DNA of 64,000 nt from Massilia sp. H6 (GCF_024802625.1 NZ_CP103371.1:3348001-3412000); one strand, 5' to 3'; shown: positions 53,024-62,907, numbered from the stretch's first letter. The notes: generated by a model not told the origin, from the letters alone. Numbers and translations are program-made.

Positions 53024-53458
53024 ATGTCTGATACCCAGGACGACCAGGACGGCCTCGACGATTGGGGCGCGGCGATTGCCGAGCAGGCCGCGGCCGAAGC
53101 GGCGGCGCTTGAGCGCCAGCAGCAGGAGGCAGCAGCCGCACCAGCGGCGGCCGTATTCAAGGATTTCTCGAACAAGGGCACCCGCAACGAAACGCCCAAC
53201 GACATCGACTTCATCCTCGATATTCCGGTGCAGCTGACGGTGGAACTGGGCCGCACCAAGATCGCGATCAAGAACCTGCTACAGCTGGCCCAGGGCTCGG
53301 TAGTCGAGCTCGACGGTCTGGCCGGCGAGCCGATGGACGTGCTGGTCAATGGCTGCCTGATCGCCCAGGGCGAGGTGGTCGTCGTGAACGACAAGTTCGG
53401 TATCCGTCTCACTGATATTATTACGCCATCGGAACGGATCAGAAAACTGAATAAATGA
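53024..53458 (+). CDS. fliN: Flagellar motor switch protein FliN
   Basis: C-ring component. The 144-residue protein has a long Ala/Gln-rich N-terminal tail (residues 1-60, including LERQQQEAAAAPAAAVFKD) and the SpoA domain (LDIPVQLTVELGRTKIAIKN, VVNDKFGIRLTDIITPSERI). AGGAG lies about seven bases before the ATG. A small stem GCCATC/GATGGC is in the fliM-fliN gap. The stop overlaps fliO by four bases. Confidence 0.96.
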   Translation: MSDTQDDQDGLDDWGAAIAEQAAAEAAALERQQQEAAAAPAAAVFKDFSNKGTRNETPNDIDFILDIPVQLTVELGRTKIAIKNLLQLAQGSVVELDGLAGEPMDVLVNGCLIAQGEVVVVNDKFGIRLTDIITPSERIRKLNK

Positions 53459-54243
53459 GCTCGCGCAAGGTCGCACATCGCAATCTAGGTTCACGTGTGG
53501 CGCTGCTGATGCTGCCCTTGGCAGCCTGCGCCGCGCCGCCCGTGGCCGACCAGGCGCCGATGGCACAGCAACAGGTGTCCACGCCTGCGCTGCCAAGCGC
53601 CGAGCCGCCGGCCCAGGCCATCCCGGACACGCCTGCGGCCGCCGCAGTTACCCAGGCCGTGCCGCGCGGCGGCGCCACCACGGCGGGGCGCCCGGTCACG
53701 CCCGCGCGCCCTGCCCCGTCAAACCCGGTCTCAACGCCGCTGCAGGCGCCCGGCGCCGCCTCGGGCACCGCGCTCGAGCCGCCCCCTGCGGCCCAGGCGC
53801 CTGCCGCGGCGCCTGCCGCCACCTCCCCGGCCCAGGCCGAGCGTCCGCCGCAAGTGGTCATGCCGGGCTCGGCCACACCGGGCGCGGGCAGCCTGCTGCA
53901 GACCATCCTGGCGCTGGTGCTGGTGCTTGCGCTGCTGCTCGGCCTGGCCTGGGTCATGAAGCGCTTCGGCCCGCGCGGCATGGGCACCAGCGCGAATCTG
54001 CGGCTGGTGGGCGCGCTCAATATTGGCGGGCGTGAACGGATCATGGTGGTCGAAGTGGGCAACCAGTGGATCGTGGTGGGCGCCTCGCCCGGCCGCGTGA
54101 ACGCGCTGGCCACCATGCCGCGCCAGGAAGGCGCGCCCGGACAGGACGCGCAGCTGGCCGCGCAGGGTTCGACCGCGGCGCCATCTGCCGCCAGCTTCGG
54201 CGAGTGGCTTAAGAACACGATCGACAAACGTAATGCGAAATAA
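53455..54243 (+). CDS. fliO: Flagellar biosynthetic protein FliO
   Basis: Assists assembly of FliP in the export gate. The 262-residue protein has a long Pro/Ala-rich periplasmic part ([20 protein letters not shown]), one membrane helix ([20 protein letters not shown]) and a FliO domain with [20 protein letters not shown]. It overlaps fliN by four bases and fliP by 11. The N-terminus ([15 protein letters not shown]) could be a lipoprotein-like signal, unusual for FliO. Confidence 0.88.
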   Translation: MSSRKVAHRNLGSRVALLMLPLAACAAPPVADQAPMAQQQVSTPALPSAEPPAQAIPDTPAAAAVTQAVPRGGATTAGRPVTPARPAPSNPVSTPLQAPGAASGTALEPPPAAQAPAAAPAATSPAQAERPPQVVMPGSATPGAGSLLQTILALVLVLALLLGLAWVMKRFGPRGMGTSANLRLVGALNIGGRERIMVVEVGNQWIVVGASPGRVNALATMPRQEGAPGQDAQLAAQGSTAAPSAASFGEWLKNTIDKRNAK

Positions 54244-54982
54244 ACAACTCCTGCTGTGGCTGGGATTGGCCGCCCTGGCCCTGCTGCCGCTGGCCGCCTT
54301 CGCTCAGTCCGGCATCCCGGCCTTTACCTCGCGCCCGGCCCCGGGCGGCGGCACCACCTTCACGCTGCCGGTCCAGACGCTGATCCTGATGACGGCGCTG
54401 ACCTTCCTGCCGGCGGCGCTGCTGATGATGACCGCGTTTACCCGCATCATCATCGTGCTGTCGCTGCTGCGCCAGGCACTCGGCACGCAAACCGCGCCGC
54501 CGAACCAGGTAATGGTGGGGCTGGCGCTGTTTCTGACCTTGTTCGTGATGGGCCCGACGTTCGACCGTATCTACACCGAGGCTTACCTGCCACTGCAGGA
54601 AAACCGGATGGAGATGGGCGAGGCGCTCGACCGCGGCGTGGTGCCGCTCAAGGAATTCATGATCAAGCAGACCCGCCAGTCCGACCTGGCCCTGTTCGTC
54701 AAGATCTCGCGCTCGCCCGCCCTGCAGGGCCCGGAAGACATCCCGCTGCGCGTGTTGATCCCGGCCTTCGTCACCAGCGAACTCAAGACCGCGTTCCAGA
54801 TCGGCTTCGCGATCTTCATCCCCTTTTTGATCATCGACATGGTGGTGGCCTCGGTACTGATGGCGATGGGTATGATGATGATGTCGCCGGCGGTGATCTC
54901 GCTGCCGTTCAAGCTGATGCTGTTCGTGCTGGTCGACGGCTGGCAATTGCTGCTGGGCTCGCTGTCCCAGAGTTTCTACTAG
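54233..54982 (+). CDS. fliP: Flagellar type III export gate protein FliP
   Basis: Core of the export gate. The 249-residue protein has a cleavable signal ([18 protein letters not shown]), the hallmark [20 protein letters not shown] and four membrane helices. The C-terminal region [20 protein letters not shown] and [20 protein letters not shown] is intact. It overlaps fliO by 11 bases. Confidence 0.97.
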   Translation: MRNKQLLLWLGLAALALLPLAAFAQSGIPAFTSRPAPGGGTTFTLPVQTLILMTALTFLPAALLMMTAFTRIIIVLSLLRQALGTQTAPPNQVMVGLALFLTLFVMGPTFDRIYTEAYLPLQENRMEMGEALDRGVVPLKEFMIKQTRQSDLALFVKISRSPALQGPEDIPLRVLIPAFVTSELKTAFQIGFAIFIPFLIIDMVVASVLMAMGMMMMSPAVISLPFKLMLFVLVDGWQLLLGSLSQSFY

Positions 54983-54992
54983 GAGGCCTGGC

Positions 54993-55262
54993 ATGACGCC
55001 CGAAACAGTCATGACGATGGGCCGCAACGCCATGGAAGTGACGCTGATGGTGTCCGCTCCGTTGCTGCTGGTGGCACTGATCATCGGCCTGATCGTCAGT
55101 ATCTTCCAGGCCGCCACCCAGATCAACGAAGCGACGCTGTCTTTCATCCCCAAGCTGGTCGGCATCTTTGTCGCGCTGGTGGTGGCCGGCCCCTGGATGC
55201 TGTCGGTCATGCTCGACTACATGCGCCAGGTATTCACCGGCATTCCCGGCATGGTCGGCTAA
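54993..55262 (+). CDS. fliQ: Flagellar type III export gate protein FliQ
   Basis: Small export-gate subunit. The 89-residue protein has two membrane helices (EVTLMVSAPLLLVALIIGLI, LVGIFVALVVAGPWMLSVML) and the family loop QAATQINEATLSFIPKL. AGGAGG is seven bases before the start. It lies between fliP and fliR in the standard order. Confidence 0.97.
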   Translation: MTPETVMTMGRNAMEVTLMVSAPLLLVALIIGLIVSIFQAATQINEATLSFIPKLVGIFVALVVAGPWMLSVMLDYMRQVFTGIPGMVG

Positions 55263-55277
55263 GGGAAGACCGGGCCG

Positions 55278-56114
55278 ATGCTGAGCCTTACCACGGGCGA
55301 AATGAACGCCTGGATCGCTGGCTTTCTGTGGCCGCTCACGCGCATCCTCGGACTGGTGGCCGCGGCGCCGCTGTTTGGCAATGCCGGCGTGCCGATGTCG
55401 ATCAAGGCCGCGCTCGGCGTACTGCTGGCCGCCGTCATCGCGCCCACCATCGCCGACGTCCCTGCCGTGGACCCGGGCTCATGGGCCGGCATCCTGATTT
55501 TGGTAAAGGAACTGCTCATCGGTGCGGCGATGGGGTTTGCGATGCGCATCGTGTTCGCGGCCATCGAATACGCCGGCGAAGTAGCCAGCATGACCATGGG
55601 CCTGGGTTTCGCCACGTTCTTCGACCCGAATTCGCGCGGCCGCTCGGCGGCGGTCGCCCAGTTCCTGGCGCTGGTCGCGACCATGGCCTTCCTGGCCGTG
55701 AACGCCCACCTGGTCCTGCTGGCCGCGCTGGCCGAAAGTTTCGTGACCATGCCGATTTCAACCACGCCGTTCTCGGGTAACGCGCCCCTGGAAATAGCGC
55801 GCTGGGGCGGCCTGATTTTTTCCAGCGGCCTGCAGCTGTCGCTGCCCATCATCGCCGCGCTGCTGGTCACCAACGTCGCCCTTGGCATCCTGACACGCGC
55901 GGCGCCGCAGCTCAATATCTTCGGCATCGGCTTTCCGGTCACGCTGGGCGTGGGTTTCCTGACCCTGAGCCTGCTCATGCCCTATCTCGGCACGCCGATC
56001 GTCAACCTGTTCAACCAGGGTATCGAAGCCGGGCGCGCGGTGCCGCGCGCTGCGGCGCCGCAGCCGGGGCCGGGGCCGGTGGCACCGGTGGCCGCGAGCA
56101 CGGTTCCGGGCTAA
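55278..56114 (+). CDS. fliR: Flagellar type III export gate protein FliR
   Basis: Export gate subunit with six membrane helices. The 278-residue protein has the family pattern MNAWIAGFLWPLTRILGLVA, then PLFGNAGVPMSIKAALGVLL, then GLGFATFFDPNSRGRSAAVA. A Pro-rich C-terminal tail (QPGPGPVAPVAAS) extends slightly. It ends the fliF operon; no strong terminator is seen in the 63-base gap before the rlmI remnant, only a short imperfect stem. Confidence 0.96.
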   Translation: MLSLTTGEMNAWIAGFLWPLTRILGLVAAAPLFGNAGVPMSIKAALGVLLAAVIAPTIADVPAVDPGSWAGILILVKELLIGAAMGFAMRIVFAAIEYAGEVASMTMGLGFATFFDPNSRGRSAAVAQFLALVATMAFLAVNAHLVLLAALAESFVTMPISTTPFSGNAPLEIARWGGLIFSSGLQLSLPIIAALLVTNVALGILTRAAPQLNIFGIGFPVTLGVGFLTLSLLMPYLGTPIVNLFNQGIEAGRAVPRAAAPQPGPGPVAPVAASTVPG

Positions 56115-56177
56115 GCTTGCGAAAAGAAATGCGATCGCTTTCCTGTATCATCCGCTCCTTGAAAACGAAAGCCGCGC

Positions 56178-56813
56178 ATGCTCATCATCACCATCAAACA
56201 GGGCAAGGAAAAAGCCCTACTTTCAGGCGACCCATGGATCTATATCTCGGCCATCGACAAGGTCGAGGGTAAGCCCTCGGAACGCAACAAGCCGGGTGCC
56301 ACGGCGATCGTGCAGTCGTCGGCGCGCCAATTCCTGGCGCGCGCCGCGTATAACGCCAAGTCGCAGATCGCCGCCCGCGTCTGGACCCTGCGCGAGGACG
56401 AACCGGTCGACCACGCCATGATCAAGCGGCGCGTACAGGCCGCTGTCGGGCGGCGCGCGGTGGCGCTCGACATCGCCGATCCGCAGGCGCTGGTGTTGCT
56501 GGTCGATGGAGAAAAGGATGGCTTGCCGGGCTTGCTGGTGCATAGCTATGGCGGCGCCGCGGGCTACCTGGTGTGCCAGTTCAATGCGGGCGGGGTCGAC
56601 CAGTGGAAGGTGCCGGTCGTGCAGGCGCTGCTGAAAGCTACCGCTTGCGCCAACGTGTACGAGCGCTGCGACCCGTTGGTGCGCAAGAGCGAAGGCCTGC
56701 CGGTGACGCCGGGCGCGCTGGCGGGCGACGAGCCGCCGAGCAAGCTGATGGTGCGCGTAGAAAACCGGCTGGTGCCGATGGATATCCGCACCGGCTTTAC
56801 CTATCCGCGCTAA
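56178..56813 (+). pseudogene. rlmI: Truncated RlmI-like 23S rRNA methyltransferase (PUA and linker only)
   Basis: RlmI methylates C1962 of 23S rRNA; family proteins are about 395 residues. This frame encodes 211 residues covering the PUA domain (IKQGKEKALLSGDPWIYISA) and the central region (VDGEKDGLPGLLVHSYGGAA, NVYERCDPLVRKSEGLPVTP). It ends at the start of the catalytic domain (MDIRTGFTYPR), where GHKTGYYLDQR would normally follow, so the SAM-binding half is absent. The following bases run straight into flgL. It is a truncated gene or, less likely, a retained RNA-binding PUA protein. Confidence 0.75.
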
Positions 56814-56852
56814 ACGCTGTAGACAAGCCGCCAGTAACCCCCAGGCCTCGGC

Positions 56853-58082
56853 CTACAGGTAGTTAAACAGCGACATTCCCGACATCGTCTTGAACGACAT
56901 CTGCGCCGCCTGCAGCGTCAACTGGTGCTGGGAGAAGTCGGAGATGGCCTTGACCATGTCCAGGTCTTGCAGATCCGACAGCGTCGCCGTGTACTGGATA
57001 TCGAGGTCGTCGCCGGCGCCGTCGAGGTAATCGAGTTCTTTCATGTGCGCGCCAATCGAGGCATGCACGGTCAGCACGTTGTCGTGCGCCTGCTGCAGGT
57101 TGTCGAGCGCGGTGCTCAGACGGTTGGTCAGCGCCGCCTTGCCGCCGGAGCCGTCGCTGGGCGCGCGCAGCGCAGCGACCAGGTCGCTCACGGTCTTGAA
57201 CACGGACTGCTTCTGGCTCGGTTCCACGGTGAAGCTGTCGCCGTTGGCCGGCACACCCTTGATATCGAAACTCAGGCCGCCGAAGGTAATCGCCTTGCCC
57301 TCCTGGTAGGGCTGGGTGGTCATGCCCGGCACCGCGACCTCGGTGCCGGTGCTGGTGTCGACCACGCTGTAGGTGGTCACGGCCGGTGTGCCGCTGACCT
57401 CGAAGCTCAGTTTATAGTCGCGGCCAGCCTCGGCCAGATTGCGGTCGACCACCGAGCCGGACGAAATCACGGCCGCGCCGGTATTGGTGCTGGCCGCCTG
57501 GGTCTGGAAGGTGCCGTTGCCGGTCCGGTTGTTCTCGAAGATGGCGCTGCCCGAGGCCGACATCGGCATGCGGCGCGAGGCCGCCACCTGCAGCTGGCGC
57601 TGGCCCTGGTCGCCCTGGTAATCGGCGCCGCCAGGGGTCGGCGTGAAAGGCTGGGTGGTCGCCATATAGCCCGAGAACAGGTAGCCGCCGGCGCCGTCGG
57701 TCGAATTGGCCACGCCCAGCAGGTCGGCCAGGCGTCCGTCGAGCTCGGTGGCGAGCAGCTCGCGGTCTTTTGGCAGCATGCTGGCATTACCGGCTTTGAC
57801 GGCCAGTTCCTGGATGTCCTGCAGCAGGTTGCCGGCATTTTGCAGCGTGCCTTCCACGGTGATCAGCGACGAACGTGCGCTGGCGCGGTTGGTTGCGAAC
57901 TGGGCATTCATTTCCTTCGACTGGCTCACTTCGAGCGCGCGCGCCGAGGCCACCGGATCGTCGGCCGGGGTCAGGATGCGGCGCTGGGTCGACAACTGCG
58001 TCTGGGTCCGCGCCAGCGCGTTCTGCAGCGTATTGAGCTGGCTGGTCGCGTTGCTGTAGATCGAAAGGGTACTGATGCGCAT
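56853..58082 (-). CDS. flgL: Flagellar hook-filament junction protein FlgL (HAP3)
   Basis: Connects hook to filament. The 409-residue protein starts MRISTLSIYSNATSQLNTLQ and ends HQLTLQAAQMSFKTMSGMSL, both with flagellin-like terminal helices. The insert between (about residues 120-300) is beta-rich, with Ala/Gly/Thr content. It is 23 bases downstream of flgK, likely co-transcribed from the sigma-28 promoter upstream of flgK. Confidence 0.95.
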   Translation of the reverse strand: MRISTLSIYSNATSQLNTLQNALARTQTQLSTQRRILTPADDPVASARALEVSQSKEMNAQFATNRASARSSLITVEGTLQNAGNLLQDIQELAVKAGNASMLPKDRELLATELDGRLADLLGVANSTDGAGGYLFSGYMATTQPFTPTPGGADYQGDQGQRQLQVAASRRMPMSASGSAIFENNRTGNGTFQTQAASTNTGAAVISSGSVVDRNLAEAGRDYKLSFEVSGTPAVTTYSVVDTSTGTEVAVPGMTTQPYQEGKAITFGGLSFDIKGVPANGDSFTVEPSQKQSVFKTVSDLVAALRAPSDGSGGKAALTNRLSTALDNLQQAHDNVLTVHASIGAHMKELDYLDGAGDDLDIQYTATLSDLQDLDMVKAISDFSQHQLTLQAAQMSFKTMSGMSLFNYL

Positions 58083-58105
58083 GGTGTCCTCGTCCTGTGA
58101 TTCGA

Positions 58106-60049
58106 TTAGCGGCCGATCGACAGCAGCGTGTCGAACAGGGTGCCGGCGATCTGCATGACCTTGCCGGCGGCCTGGTAGGCCTGCTGGTACTTGAGCAGAT
58201 TGGCCGCTTCCTCGTCCAGGTTCACGCCCGATACATCCTGAGCCGCGCCCTGGGCCTGGGTCAGCAGCGCATCGGCGGCACTGCCGTTGACCTGCACTTC
58301 GCGGGTCTTGTTGCCGACCGTGCTCACCAGTTGGGCATACGACGATTGCAGCGTCGCCGTATTGCCGTTAAAAATATTCTTGGTCTGCAGCTCGCCCAGC
58401 AGGCCGATGTTGCGCACGTCGCCCAGGCCGCCACTGTTGCTGCTCACCTTGAACTGGTCCTGGTCGCCCGGTTTGCCGCTCAAGCCGATGCTGATGCCGC
58501 CGAAAGTATAGGTGGCGCCATCGACGAACTTGACGCTGTTCGAGGCGACCGAGGTGGTGCCTTTGCTGTCGGTCACCTGAACCGTGCCGGCTGGAAAACC
58601 GCCCAGCAGGCCGGTGGCCTTGTCATAGGTCAGCGTCAGCGGCAAGCTGGTCGCGCTACCGAGGAAGTTCTTGTCGACCTTGCCTTCGCTGATCTTGGCC
58701 GTGCCGGTATTACTCAATGGCATGCTAGTGGCGATCGGCGCCGCGGCGGCGATGTTCGCGACGTCCTTGACCAGCACATTGAAGTTGGCTGCGCCGCCGA
58801 TGGTCGGCCGCACCAGGAAATTGTCGCCCTTGGCCGCCGCGCCGCTGATCTTGAAATCGACGCCGAAGATGGTCTGGGCCGCGCCCGCGCCGGTGTAGGG
58901 GGTCTTGAAATTATCCGACAGGCGGATCACCTGGTAATCGCTGCCATCGAACTCGACCTTGAAGTCGCTGTCGGACAGCGCCGCCGGGTCGCTGACCACG
59001 GCCTCGACCGCGGTCGTGCTCGACAGGGCGTTGTTGATGTTCTTGCCGACAAAGGCCGGGGCTACGCTAAAGAAGTCGCCGCCGGCCTTGCCGTTCTGGT
59101 CCAGGCCGAGCTTGTGCTGCGCATTGAATTCGAGCGCCAGGCCGATTGCGACCTTGCCCAGCGCACTTTGCGCCGGGTCGAGCGTCTTGCGGCGAAACTC
59201 CATGGCGCCGCCCAGCTGCCCGCCCGACAGCGCACTGTCGGCCAGTACCGCAAGCTTGGAGCCGGTCACATAGCCCACTTCCAGCCGCGACAAATCGGTC
59301 GCCGACTTGGTGGCCGCCAGCGCGAAGGCACGCTGGCCCACGACCAGTGGCTGGCCGCTGCCGATCGAGATCGTCAGGCTGTTGTTGTCGCCCGGCGTCA
59401 CGTTCGCCTTGACCTGGGTGTTCAGTTCCATCACCAGCTGGTCGCGCTTGTCCATCAGGTCGTTCGGCGCGCTTTGCTTGGCCGCGGCGAAGCTGCCGAT
59501 CTTGTCGTTCAGGTCGGCGATCTGGCTGGCATAAGAATTGATTGTCGTAATGCTGCTCTCGATGGTGCTGTTGACGCCCTCGCGGATTTCGCCCAGACGG
59601 CTGTCGAGGGCCTGGAAACGGGTGGCCAGGGTGTCGGCACTGGAGAGCATCGACTGGCGCGACGGCACCGAGGCGCGGTTGGCAGCCATGTCTTGTACGC
59701 CATTGAAAAAGCTCTGCATCGATGGCGACAGGCCGGCGGTCTGGTCGGCCAGCATATTGTCGATCTGGCTGATCTGGCTGTAATAGGAGTCCAGCCCGCT
59801 CTTGCTGGCATTGGCGCTGCGTACCTGGCTGTTGAGGAATTCGTCGCTGTAGCGCTTGATCTGGACGATCTCGGTCCCGGTGCCGATGAAGCCGCCGCTG
59901 GTATTGAGGGCCGGGCCGGTCGCCTGCACCACGCTCTGGCGGTTATACCCGGGCACGTTCGCGTTCGCGATGTTATGGCCGGTCGTGGACAGCCCCGCCT
60001 GCGCTGCGAACAGGGCTGTCTTGCCAATACTGAGGAGGTTGCCGGACAT
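58106..60049 (-). CDS. flgK: Flagellar hook-associated protein FlgK (HAP1)
   Basis: First junction protein above the hook. The 647-residue protein begins MSGNLLSIGKTALFAAQAGL, then GHNIANANVPGYNRQSVV, the rod/hook-family N-terminus, and ends with a helical C-terminus (DEEAANLLKYQQAYQAAGKV). It is transcribed from a sigma-28 promoter at 60077-60103. The ribosome site (AGAAAGA) is weak. Confidence 0.95.
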   Translation of the reverse strand: MSGNLLSIGKTALFAAQAGLSTTGHNIANANVPGYNRQSVVQATGPALNTSGGFIGTGTEIVQIKRYSDEFLNSQVRSANASKSGLDSYYSQISQIDNMLADQTAGLSPSMQSFFNGVQDMAANRASVPSRQSMLSSADTLATRFQALDSRLGEIREGVNSTIESSITTINSYASQIADLNDKIGSFAAAKQSAPNDLMDKRDQLVMELNTQVKANVTPGDNNSLTISIGSGQPLVVGQRAFALAATKSATDLSRLEVGYVTGSKLAVLADSALSGGQLGGAMEFRRKTLDPAQSALGKVAIGLALEFNAQHKLGLDQNGKAGGDFFSVAPAFVGKNINNALSSTTAVEAVVSDPAALSDSDFKVEFDGSDYQVIRLSDNFKTPYTGAGAAQTIFGVDFKISGAAAKGDNFLVRPTIGGAANFNVLVKDVANIAAAAPIATSMPLSNTGTAKISEGKVDKNFLGSATSLPLTLTYDKATGLLGGFPAGTVQVTDSKGTTSVASNSVKFVDGATYTFGGISIGLSGKPGDQDQFKVSSNSGGLGDVRNIGLLGELQTKNIFNGNTATLQSSYAQLVSTVGNKTREVQVNGSAADALLTQAQGAAQDVSGVNLDEEAANLLKYQQAYQAAGKVMQIAGTLFDTLLSIGR

Positions 60050-60076
60050 ATCGTCTTTCTTTCTCTGTGTATCTTA

Positions 60077-60103
60077 TTTACGGCGGCGTCGGGGAAAACT
60101 TGA
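60077..60103 (-). promoter_or_regulatory. Sigma-28 (FliA) promoter of flgKL
   Basis: Read on the minus strand: TCAAGTTT (60103-60096), 11 bases, GCCGTAAA (60084-60077), a 7/8 and 6/8 match to the FliA consensus with exact spacing. The start of transcription lies near 60070, about 20 bases before flgK, and it separates late flgKL from the earlier flgJ operon. Confidence 0.8.
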
Positions 60104-60158
60104 CCGAAGAATGGTGAAACAGCCCACGGACTGCATCGAGCGCCCGCGACTGCGCCCG

Positions 60159-61127
60159 TCAAGCCAGCGAATGCTTGATCACACTGGTGAGCTTGGCGGC
60201 GTAATTCGGGTCGGTGGCATAGCCGGCGCGTTGCAGGCCTTGGGCGAAGGCGGCGGCGTCGCCACCGCTGGCCAGCACTTTTTCGTAGCGCGGATTCTTG
60301 ACCAGCATGTTGGCGTAGTCCTTGAACGAGTCGGCCGGCGTGTCGTAGGCGCGGAACTTTTCTACCCGGGTCTGGGGCTTGCCGTTGACGAATTCGGTGG
60401 TGACGGCGGTGGCGACCTTGCCCTTCCAGCCGGGGCCGGCCTTGATGCCGAACAAATTGTTGCTATTGCTACCGTCGCTATTCCTGATCATGCGCTTGCC
60501 CCAGCCGCTTTCTAGCGCAGCCTGGCCCAGCATGAACTTGGCCGGCACGCCGGTGGCGCGCTCGGCTTCGGCGGCGTGGACGTGCAGCTTTTCCTGGAAG
60601 GCGCGCACGTGCGGCGTCTGGACCCGGCCGCTGGCGGTGGTCAGCGGCAACGGCGCCACGCCGGGGGCGGTGATGCCGGTCTTCAGGATCGTGGCCGCGT
60701 CTTTTCCTGGCGGCATGCCCTGCAGCGGCGCGATGGCCGCGGCGGCAGCGGCGGCCTGGCCGGCGGCGGCGCCATACGCGGCGCCATCGGTGCCGATCGC
60801 CAGCGCCTGGGCGCCGATCTGGTTCGAGTTCAGCTGGCGCGTGAGCATGTCGGCCAGGCCGACGCCGCGCTTGGCCAGGTTCTGGCTCATCTGCTGATCC
60901 AGCATGCCGGTAAACATCTTGGACTGCTGGTTATCCAGCATCCCCTCTTGCGGGGTCGCGTCGCGCATGCTCTTCATCATCATGTTGATGAACATGGCTT
61001 CGAACTGGGTGGCGGCTTCTTTCAGCGCGGCAGGCGAGCCGGCCTTGGCCGATTGCTTGAGTTCGCCCAAGCCCTTGGTGTCGAGGGCGAACTTGCTGGT
61101 CAGGTCGGTAGAGGGGGAGCCGATCAT
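60159..61127 (-). CDS. flgJ: Flagellar rod-cap and peptidoglycan hydrolase FlgJ
   Basis: Two-domain protein: the N-terminal rod-capping half (TQFEAMFINMMMKSMRDATP; residues 40-110) and the C-terminal glucosaminidase (MLGQAALESGWGKRMIRNSD, YANMLVKNPRYEKVLASGG). The catalytic Glu in ALESGWGKR and the usual fold residues are present. The 322-residue length is typical. It starts 11 bases after flgI stop and is last in the flgF-G-H-I-J chain. Confidence 0.94.
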   Translation of the reverse strand: MIGSPSTDLTSKFALDTKGLGELKQSAKAGSPAALKEAATQFEAMFINMMMKSMRDATPQEGMLDNQQSKMFTGMLDQQMSQNLAKRGVGLADMLTRQLNSNQIGAQALAIGTDGAAYGAAAGQAAAAAAAIAPLQGMPPGKDAATILKTGITAPGVAPLPLTTASGRVQTPHVRAFQEKLHVHAAEAERATGVPAKFMLGQAALESGWGKRMIRNSDGSNSNNLFGIKAGPGWKGKVATAVTTEFVNGKPQTRVEKFRAYDTPADSFKDYANMLVKNPRYEKVLASGGDAAAFAQGLQRAGYATDPNYAAKLTSVIKHSLA

Positions 61128-61138
61128 GGTGTGCTTTC

Positions 61139-62242
61139 CTAGATGATCTCGAGTTCGGCGCGCAGCGAGCCGGCCGCCTTCAGCGCCTGCAGGATGGCCA
61201 GCAGGTCTTGCGGGGTGGTGCCGATCGAATTCATCGCCTTGACCACTTCGGCCAGCGAGGCGCCGCCCTTGACGTTCAACACCCGGCCCGGATCTTTCTT
61301 GACCTCGACCGTGTTGGTTTGCGTCACCACCGTGCGCCCGCCCGTCAACGGGGCCGGCTGGCTGACGCTGGTATCGGCGCCGACCGTCACGGTCAGGTTG
61401 CCATGCGAGATCGCGCAGTTTTCCAGCATTACCGACTGGTTCATCACCACCGAACCGGTGCGCGCATTCATGATCACCTTGGCCGAACTCCGCGCCGGGT
61501 TGACATCGATGCTTTCCAGCTGGCCGATGAAGGCCACCCGCTGGTCGCTCGAGGACGGGGTGCGCACGCGGATCACGCGTCCGTCCAGTGCCGTGGCAAT
61601 GCCTGCGCCGAACTGGTCGTTGATGGCCTCGACCACCCGCGCGGCGGTCGAGAAATCGGTGTCTTTCAGTTCCAGGCGGATCTGGTTGTCCGCGCCGAGA
61701 TTCGAGGCCACCGCGCGCTCGACGGTAGCGCCGGCCGAGATCTTGCCTACCGAAAGGTGGTTGACCTGCACCTGCGCCCCGCCCGCCTGGGCGCCGACGC
61801 CGCCGACCAGCACATTGCCCTGGCCGATCGCATACACCTGGCCATCGGCGCCGTGCAACGGGGTCATGAGCAGGGTGCCGCCGCGCAGGCTCTTGGCGTT
61901 GCCGATCGACGACACCGTAATGTCGATGGTCTGGCCGGGCTGGGCAAATGCCGGCAGCGAGCTGGTGACCATGACCGCCGCGACGTTCTTGAGTTGCAGC
62001 TGGGTGCCCGGCGGCAGGTTGACGCCCTTTTGCTGCAGCATCGCCTGGATCGACTGCACCGTGAACGGGGTCTGGCTGGTCTGGTCGCCGGTGCCGTCCA
62101 GGCCCACGACGATGCCATAGCCCGACAACTGGTTCTGGCGCACGCCGGCAATGCTGGCGAGATCTTTCAGGCGTTCGGCCTGGGCGGTAGGGACAGCGCC
62201 CAGCACGGCGGCGCAGAACATGGCGATCGCGGAAATTTTCAT
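61139..62242 (-). CDS. flgI: Flagellar P-ring protein FlgI
   Basis: Forms the periplasmic P ring around the rod. The 367-residue protein has a Sec signal (MFCAAVLGAVPTAQA), then ERLKDLASIAGVRQNQLSGY and the conserved GIVVGLDGTGDQT, and ends ILQALKAAGSLRAELEII, typical of FlgI. It is 14 bases downstream of flgH. Confidence 0.97.
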   Translation of the reverse strand: MKISAIAMFCAAVLGAVPTAQAERLKDLASIAGVRQNQLSGYGIVVGLDGTGDQTSQTPFTVQSIQAMLQQKGVNLPPGTQLQLKNVAAVMVTSSLPAFAQPGQTIDITVSSIGNAKSLRGGTLLMTPLHGADGQVYAIGQGNVLVGGVGAQAGGAQVQVNHLSVGKISAGATVERAVASNLGADNQIRLELKDTDFSTAARVVEAINDQFGAGIATALDGRVIRVRTPSSSDQRVAFIGQLESIDVNPARSSAKVIMNARTGSVVMNQSVMLENCAISHGNLTVTVGADTSVSQPAPLTGGRTVVTQTNTVEVKKDPGRVLNVKGGASLAEVVKAMNSIGTTPQDLLAILQALKAAGSLRAELEII

Positions 62243-62256
62243 GGTATTGGCAATCT

Positions 62257-62907
62257 TCAGAACGGCAGCATCGACTGGAAGAAGCGCGAGAACATATTGC
62301 TCATCTCGGCGCGGTCGACCCGGCTGTTGGTACGGTATTCGACACGGGCGTCGGCCACCAGGGACGAGGCGACCATGTTGCCCGGCTGGATAGTGTCCGG
62401 TGCGACCATGCCCGAGAAGCGGATGTACTCGACGCCCTTGTTCATGGCAAGCTGCTTTTCACCGGCGACGATCAGGTTGCCGTTGGGCAGCACTTCGGTG
62501 ACGGTCACGCCCAGCGTGCCAGAAAAATTGTTCGACGCGCTCTGGGTATCGGCATCAGCGAACTTGTTCGCGCCTTCCAGCGCCACACCGGCGCCAATCT
62601 TGGCCTGCAGGATGCCCGGGGTGGTGAAGCTGGCGCTGCCCGACTTGCTGCCGGTGCTGGCGCCGGACTTGCCGGCCGAGGTACGTTCGCTGATGTTGAT
62701 CGTCAGCAGGTCGCCAATATGACGCGCGCGGCGGTTTTCGAACATCGGGCGGTAGCTGCCGGCACTGTAGATGGCGCCGTCGTTGGCCGGGGCCGCCTGC
62801 ACCAGCATCGGACGGGAAGATAGCGGACCCTGCACGATGCTGCTCGGCGTGCTCGAGCAGCCAGCCAGGGCCAGCAAGCCTGCAACGAGAAAGAAAGACG
62901 ATTTCAT
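62257..62907 (-). CDS. flgH: Flagellar L-ring lipoprotein FlgH
   Basis: Outer-membrane L-ring protein. The 216-residue protein has a lipoprotein signal, lipobox LAGC with lipidated C17 ([13 protein letters not shown]), and the conserved [20 protein letters not shown], then [20 protein letters not shown]. The ATG overlaps the flgG stop by four bases (ATGA). Confidence 0.97.
   Translation of the reverse strand: MKSSFFLVAGLLALAGCSSTPSSIVQGPLSSRPMLVQAAPANDGAIYSAGSYRPMFENRRARHIGDLLTINISERTSAGKSGASTGSKSGSASFTTPGILQAKIGAGVALEGANKFADADTQSASNNFSGTLGVTVTEVLPNGNLIVAGEKQLAMNKGVEYIRFSGMVAPDTIQPGNMVASSLVADARVEYRTNSRVDRAEMSNMFSRFFQSMLPF

Noticed and set aside
58097-60103. Long plus-strand open frame opposite flgK (668 codons)
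   Set aside because: Antisense shadow of a certain flagellar gene; composition is biased and no motif is seen.
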